Shown one piece after another: positions 61,504 through 64,000 of a stretch of 64,000 nucleotides of DNA. Source of the stretch: DASPGQ01 sp035457705 (GTDB lineage Bacteria > Acidobacteriota > Vicinamibacteria > Marinacidobacterales > SMYC01); assembly GCA_035457705.1 (NCBI GenBank), contig DATIBD010000107.1, positions 1 to 64,000 on the forward strand, in the 5' to 3' direction. The translations under genes and the position numbers were made by a program. The notes beneath the pieces were generated by a model. The model did not search any database. It was not told the origin of the DNA and was given only the letters and a program-made list of their open reading frames with translations. Each line of letters starts with the position of its first letter. Positions within the stretch are counted from its first letter, which is position 1.

Positions 61504-62163
61504 GTGACGCTGAAAGCGAAGTTAGACCGGTGGTTGGGAGAGGCTGGTACGGAAGGATTCCCGCCGGGATGGTTCGAGCGTGTCGAGGCCCTCGATGACC
61601 TGTTAGAGAAATGGTCGGGCCGCATCTCGCTGAGCGGTCTGAGCGGGGAAGAGCAAAGAGGGCAACGGTATTTCGCCGAGGCCTTGGCGGCCAAGAAATA
61701 CGTTCCGCTGAGGGGGACTGCGCTCGATATTGGCACGGGGGCCGGAAGCCCAGCGCTTCCCCTGGCAATCGTTACACCGGGGCTAGAATGGGTTCTGCTA
61801 GAGTCGAGAAGGCTGAAGGCTGGTTTCCTTCGGGAGGCGGTCCGGACGCTTTGCCTAGAGAACGTTCGTGTGGAGACGCGGCGTTTCGACGATTCTTGGG
61901 GAGGTGCGGGCTACGGCGTAGTGACGACACGGGGGATCAAGCTGAGGGGAGAGATATTGGAGAACGTCGAGTCGCGGCTCGCGGATGGGGGAAGACACCT
62001 TTGGTTCAGCAGCGAAAGTATCCTGAAAGACGCGGCGCGCCGGTTGGGCGAGCGAGCGGCGCTGCGGGTCGAGGGCCCCATGCGACTTCTCGCGGCTGCA
62101 AATGTCAAGAGCGGCTGGCTACTGGTGTGTGAGCGGGTCCGGGAGACAGGGTGTTTCACGTGA
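61504..62163 (+). CDS. rsmG: 16S rRNA (guanine527-N7)-methyltransferase RsmG
   Basis: A 219-residue protein starting at GTG 61504. RsmG marks: KWSGRISLSGL, a SAM-binding loop ALDIGTGAGSPALPLAIVTPGLEWVLLESRRLKAGFLREAVR, and VVTTRGIKLRGEIL; the usual GGGFPG is GAGSPA here. It methylates N7 of G527 in 16S rRNA. It lies 21 bp downstream of the khpB-like gene and before parAB, the classic neighbourhood without mnmG. Its stop codon lies inside a parS site. Confidence 0.88.
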   Translation: MTLKAKLDRWLGEAGTEGFPPGWFERVEALDDLLEKWSGRISLSGLSGEEQRGQRYFAEALAAKKYVPLRGTALDIGTGAGSPALPLAIVTPGLEWVLLESRRLKAGFLREAVRTLCLENVRVETRRFDDSWGGAGYGVVTTRGIKLRGEILENVESRLADGGRHLWFSSESILKDAARRLGERAALRVEGPMRLLAAANVKSGWLLVCERVRETGCFT

Positions 62164-62167
62164 AACA
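62152..62167. promoter_or_regulatory. Perfect parS centromere site
   Basis: TGTTTCACGTGAAACA, the exact 16-bp palindrome bound by ParB in many bacteria. It spans the end of rsmG (its TGA is 62161-62163) and lies 52 bp before parA. It marks the origin-proximal partition site. Confidence 0.96.
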
Positions 62168-62219
62168 TCCCTTCCTGTGGTATGCTCTGCGCCTTCGCGC
62201 CCCGATCTAACACGGAAAC

Positions 62220-62996
62220 ATGGCCCACACGGTCGCGATCGCCAATCAAAAAGGCGGTGTCGGCAAGACGACCACCGCAATCAGTGTGAGCGCAGCGGTA
62301 GCCGTCGCGGAAAAAAGGGCCCTCGTGGTCGATATGGATCCGCAGGCGAATCTGACGTCGGGGCTCGGTACGGAGCCGGCGGCGAGTCGGCCGACCGTGT
62401 ATCGTGGACTCATCCAAGGGACTCCCGCCCAGGAGATTATTCGGGACACGCAGCTCGACAGGCTGAAGTTGATGCCTTCTGAGAGGAACCTTACCGGCGC
62501 GGAGATCGAGCTCGTCGACCAGCCCCGGAGGGAGTACCGCCTCAAGGAGCTTCTCGCTCCGATCGCGCCCGCATTCGACTATGTGTTCATCGACTGTCCG
62601 CCCTCGCTCGGCCTCCTGACTCTCAACGCCCTAGTGGCGGCAGACGCCGTGCTGATACCGCTACAATGTGAGTTCTTTGCTCTCACCGGTGTCACCGAGC
62701 TCTTGTCCACTGTGGAGCGTGTCCGTTCGGCCTTCAATCCGGAGCTACGCATCGAGGGCATCGTCTTCACGATGGTGGACGAGCGGACGAATCTGACGAA
62801 TCAAGTCATGGAGGACGTACGGGACAATTTCCCGGGAGTGGTCTTCACGACCGTGATTCCGCGAAATATCCGTCTTGCCGAGGCGCCTTCTTTCGGCAAA
62901 CCGATCCTGCTCTATGACATCCGCTCGAAGGGCGCCGAGGCCTATCTGTCTTTGACCCGGGAGATCCTTTCGCATGAAGCGCAAAGCGTTGGGTAA
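62220..62996 (+). CDS. parA: Chromosome partitioning ATPase ParA (Soj)
   Basis: A 258-residue ParA: deviant Walker A IANQKGGVGKTTTAISVSAAVA, VVDMDPQANLTSGLG (Walker A'), YVFIDCPPSLGLLTLNALVAADAVLIPLQCEFFAL, and PRNIRLAEAPSFGKPILLYD. It has no N-terminal HTH, typical of chromosomal Soj-type proteins. It forms a nucleoid gradient that moves ParB-parS complexes. parB starts 23 bp before its end. Confidence 0.96.
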   Translation: MAHTVAIANQKGGVGKTTTAISVSAAVAVAEKRALVVDMDPQANLTSGLGTEPAASRPTVYRGLIQGTPAQEIIRDTQLDRLKLMPSERNLTGAEIELVDQPRREYRLKELLAPIAPAFDYVFIDCPPSLGLLTLNALVAADAVLIPLQCEFFALTGVTELLSTVERVRSAFNPELRIEGIVFTMVDERTNLTNQVMEDVRDNFPGVVFTTVIPRNIRLAEAPSFGKPILLYDIRSKGAEAYLSLTREILSHEAQSVG

Positions 62997-63858
62997 GGGT
63001 CTGGCCGCGCTCTTACCGGACACTGCCTCCCCAGGCGATGGCGGGCAGCTCGCACAGGTTGCCCTCGAGCTCATCGACGCCAATCCAAACCAGCCACGCC
63101 AGCACATCGATGCGCAGAAGCTCGAAGAGCTTGCGCACTCGATGACTCAGCAAGGAGTGGTTCAGCCTCTCGTGGTTCGGCGCACCGGCGCCCGATTCCA
63201 AATCATCGCGGGCGAGAGACGGTGGCGGGCCGCCCAGAAAGCGGGCCTGGCGACGTTGCCGGTGCTCGTCCGGGACGTCTCCGACGCCGAGGCCCTCGAG
63301 GTCGCCCTGGTCGAGAACATCCAGCGAGAAGAGCTCAATCCGATCGAGGAAGCGTCGGCTTACCGCCGCTTGATCTCCGAGCTCGGTTACTCTCAGGAGC
63401 AGGTCGCGACCCGCGTGGGGAAGGATCGGTCGACAGTGGCCAATCTGTTGCGCCTCCTACGCCTTCCCCGAGAGATTCGATTACTGATCGCCGAGCAAAA
63501 ACTGTCGCCGGGCCACGCGCGTCCTCTTCTTGCGCTCGCGTCTCCGGACACTCAAGTAGCCATCGCCAGGGATATCGCCGATCGCGGACTCAGCGTTCGT
63601 GACGTGGAGCGCCGAGTCAGCGCCGCCAGCAAGGCGACGAGTGGCACTGGGGAACGCGGGCGGAGCCCGGATGCCAACACCCGGGACGCGGAGAAGCGGC
63701 TCGAGCAGGCACTCGGCACCAAAGTGCGAATCGTCCGCAAGGGCAAGCGCGGGCGAGTCGAGATAGACTTTCACACAGAGGACCAGCTTCAGCGCCTGTA
63801 CGACGGGCTGCTCGTGGCGGCGCGCTCGGCGCGGACCGGCCGCGGCAGCAAGGGCTGA
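62974..63858 (+). CDS. parB: Chromosome partitioning protein ParB (Spo0J)
   Basis: A 294-residue ParB. N-terminal KALGKGLAALLP, then ANPNQPRQHIDAQKLEELAHSM, VQPLVVRRTGARFQIIAGERRWRAAQKAG (the CTPase GERRxRA box), ENIQREELNPIEEASAYRRLISELGYSQEQVATRVGKDRSTVANLLRLLRLP (HTH), then a linker and a C-terminal dimer domain (RIVRKGKRGRVEIDFHTEDQLQRLYDGLL). It loads on parS with CTP and slides along DNA. Overlaps parA by 23 bp. Confidence 0.96.
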   Translation: MKRKALGKGLAALLPDTASPGDGGQLAQVALELIDANPNQPRQHIDAQKLEELAHSMTQQGVVQPLVVRRTGARFQIIAGERRWRAAQKAGLATLPVLVRDVSDAEALEVALVENIQREELNPIEEASAYRRLISELGYSQEQVATRVGKDRSTVANLLRLLRLPREIRLLIAEQKLSPGHARPLLALASPDTQVAIARDIADRGLSVRDVERRVSAASKATSGTGERGRSPDANTRDAEKRLEQALGTKVRIVRKGKRGRVEIDFHTEDQLQRLYDGLLVAARSARTGRGSKG

Positions 63859-63903
63859 GCCGAGTCCTCGGGGGAAACGGCAAAAGAAAGGACCCAAGCC
63901 AGC

Positions 63904-64000
63904 GTGAAACGAAAAGGCGAGCCAGGAGGGGACTTGTCGGGGTTCCTCGACAAAGGTACGGAGTTCCACGGCGATGTCATTTTTCAAGACACTCTCACCA
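63904..64000 (+). CDS. Bactofilin (start only, truncated by window end)
   Basis: From GTG 63904 the frame reads KRKGEPGGDLSGFLDKG and then TEFHGDVIFQDTLT, the opening of bactofilins (fixed GTxFxGxLxFxxT). AAAGGA lies about 13 nt upstream. Bactofilins form membrane-associated beta-helix filaments; in several bacteria they work with ParAB near the cell pole. Only 32 codons are in the window. An alternative start further downstream is less likely. Confidence 0.75.
   Translation, partial: MKRKGEPGGDLSGFLDKGTEFHGDVIFQDTLT

Overview
The window is about 64 kb of high-GC chromosomal DNA from a bacterium that is most likely an Acidobacteriota member. The main clue is three long duplicated FtsX/MacB-type permeases of the ADOP kind, a family characteristic of that phylum; two of them are translationally coupled to PadR regulators. 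No rRNA, tRNA, CRISPR array, prophage or insertion sequence was recognised.

The right end (about 49.6-64 kb) is the replication-origin neighbourhood. dnaA, dnaN, gyrB and gyrA run leftwards. rpmH, rnpA, yidD, yidC, khpB/jag, rsmG, parA, parB and the start of a bactofilin gene run rightwards. Between dnaA and rpmH lies a cluster of three DnaA-box-like sequences (58272-58303). A perfect 16-bp parS overlaps the rsmG stop codon just before parA. recF is not between dnaN and gyrB, and mnmE/mnmG are absent from the rsmG-par block.

Region by region: 1-5.8 kb holds unrelated accessory genes: an MmcQ/YjbR fragment, an Ada-AlkA fusion, OsmC, a GH127 lipoprotein, a RidA homologue with a probable frameshift near its start, and a VapBC-like pair. 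5.9-10.2 kb holds a PadR-ADOP pair and a secreted amidohydrolase. 10.3-21.1 kb is one long, tightly overlapped leftward operon for a nonulosonic (sialic/legionaminic/pseudaminic-like) acid glycan. It has two NeuB-type synthases, an SpsF-like cytidylyltransferase, a NeuA-PseG fusion, a sugar epimerase, a GT-B-like transferase and two polytopic membrane proteins. 21.7-25.6 kb holds a second ADOP permease behind a long structured leader, and a Wzx-type flippase. 25.6-29.5 kb is a GT4-GT9-Hsp70 operon, divergent from a ClpC-type unfoldase (29.6-32.1 kb). 32.2-35.2 kb is the second PadR-ADOP pair. 35.3-38.7 kb pairs an alkaline-phosphatase/sulfatase-fold lipoprotein with an STT3/PglB-like oligosaccharyltransferase candidate. 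38.7-41.8 kb is a GT2-SDR-DegT sugar cluster. 41.9-49.6 kb carries rsmI and then an apparent operon of TPR protein, YvcK/GlmR, a GlmU-like protein with a decayed uridylyltransferase domain, GlmS and UvrD.

Together the non-core genes describe a surface-glycan factory: UDP-GlcNAc supply (yvcK-glmU'-glmS), nonulosonic acid synthesis and CMP activation, glycosyltransferases, a flippase, and a candidate oligosaccharyltransferase. The most interesting items are the doubled synthase/cytidylyltransferase set with a NeuA-PseG fusion, the STT3-like enzyme, the YvcK-GlmU'-GlmS operon, and a lid-less Hsp70 embedded among glycosyltransferases. All functions come from reading translated motifs by eye; no database search was run.
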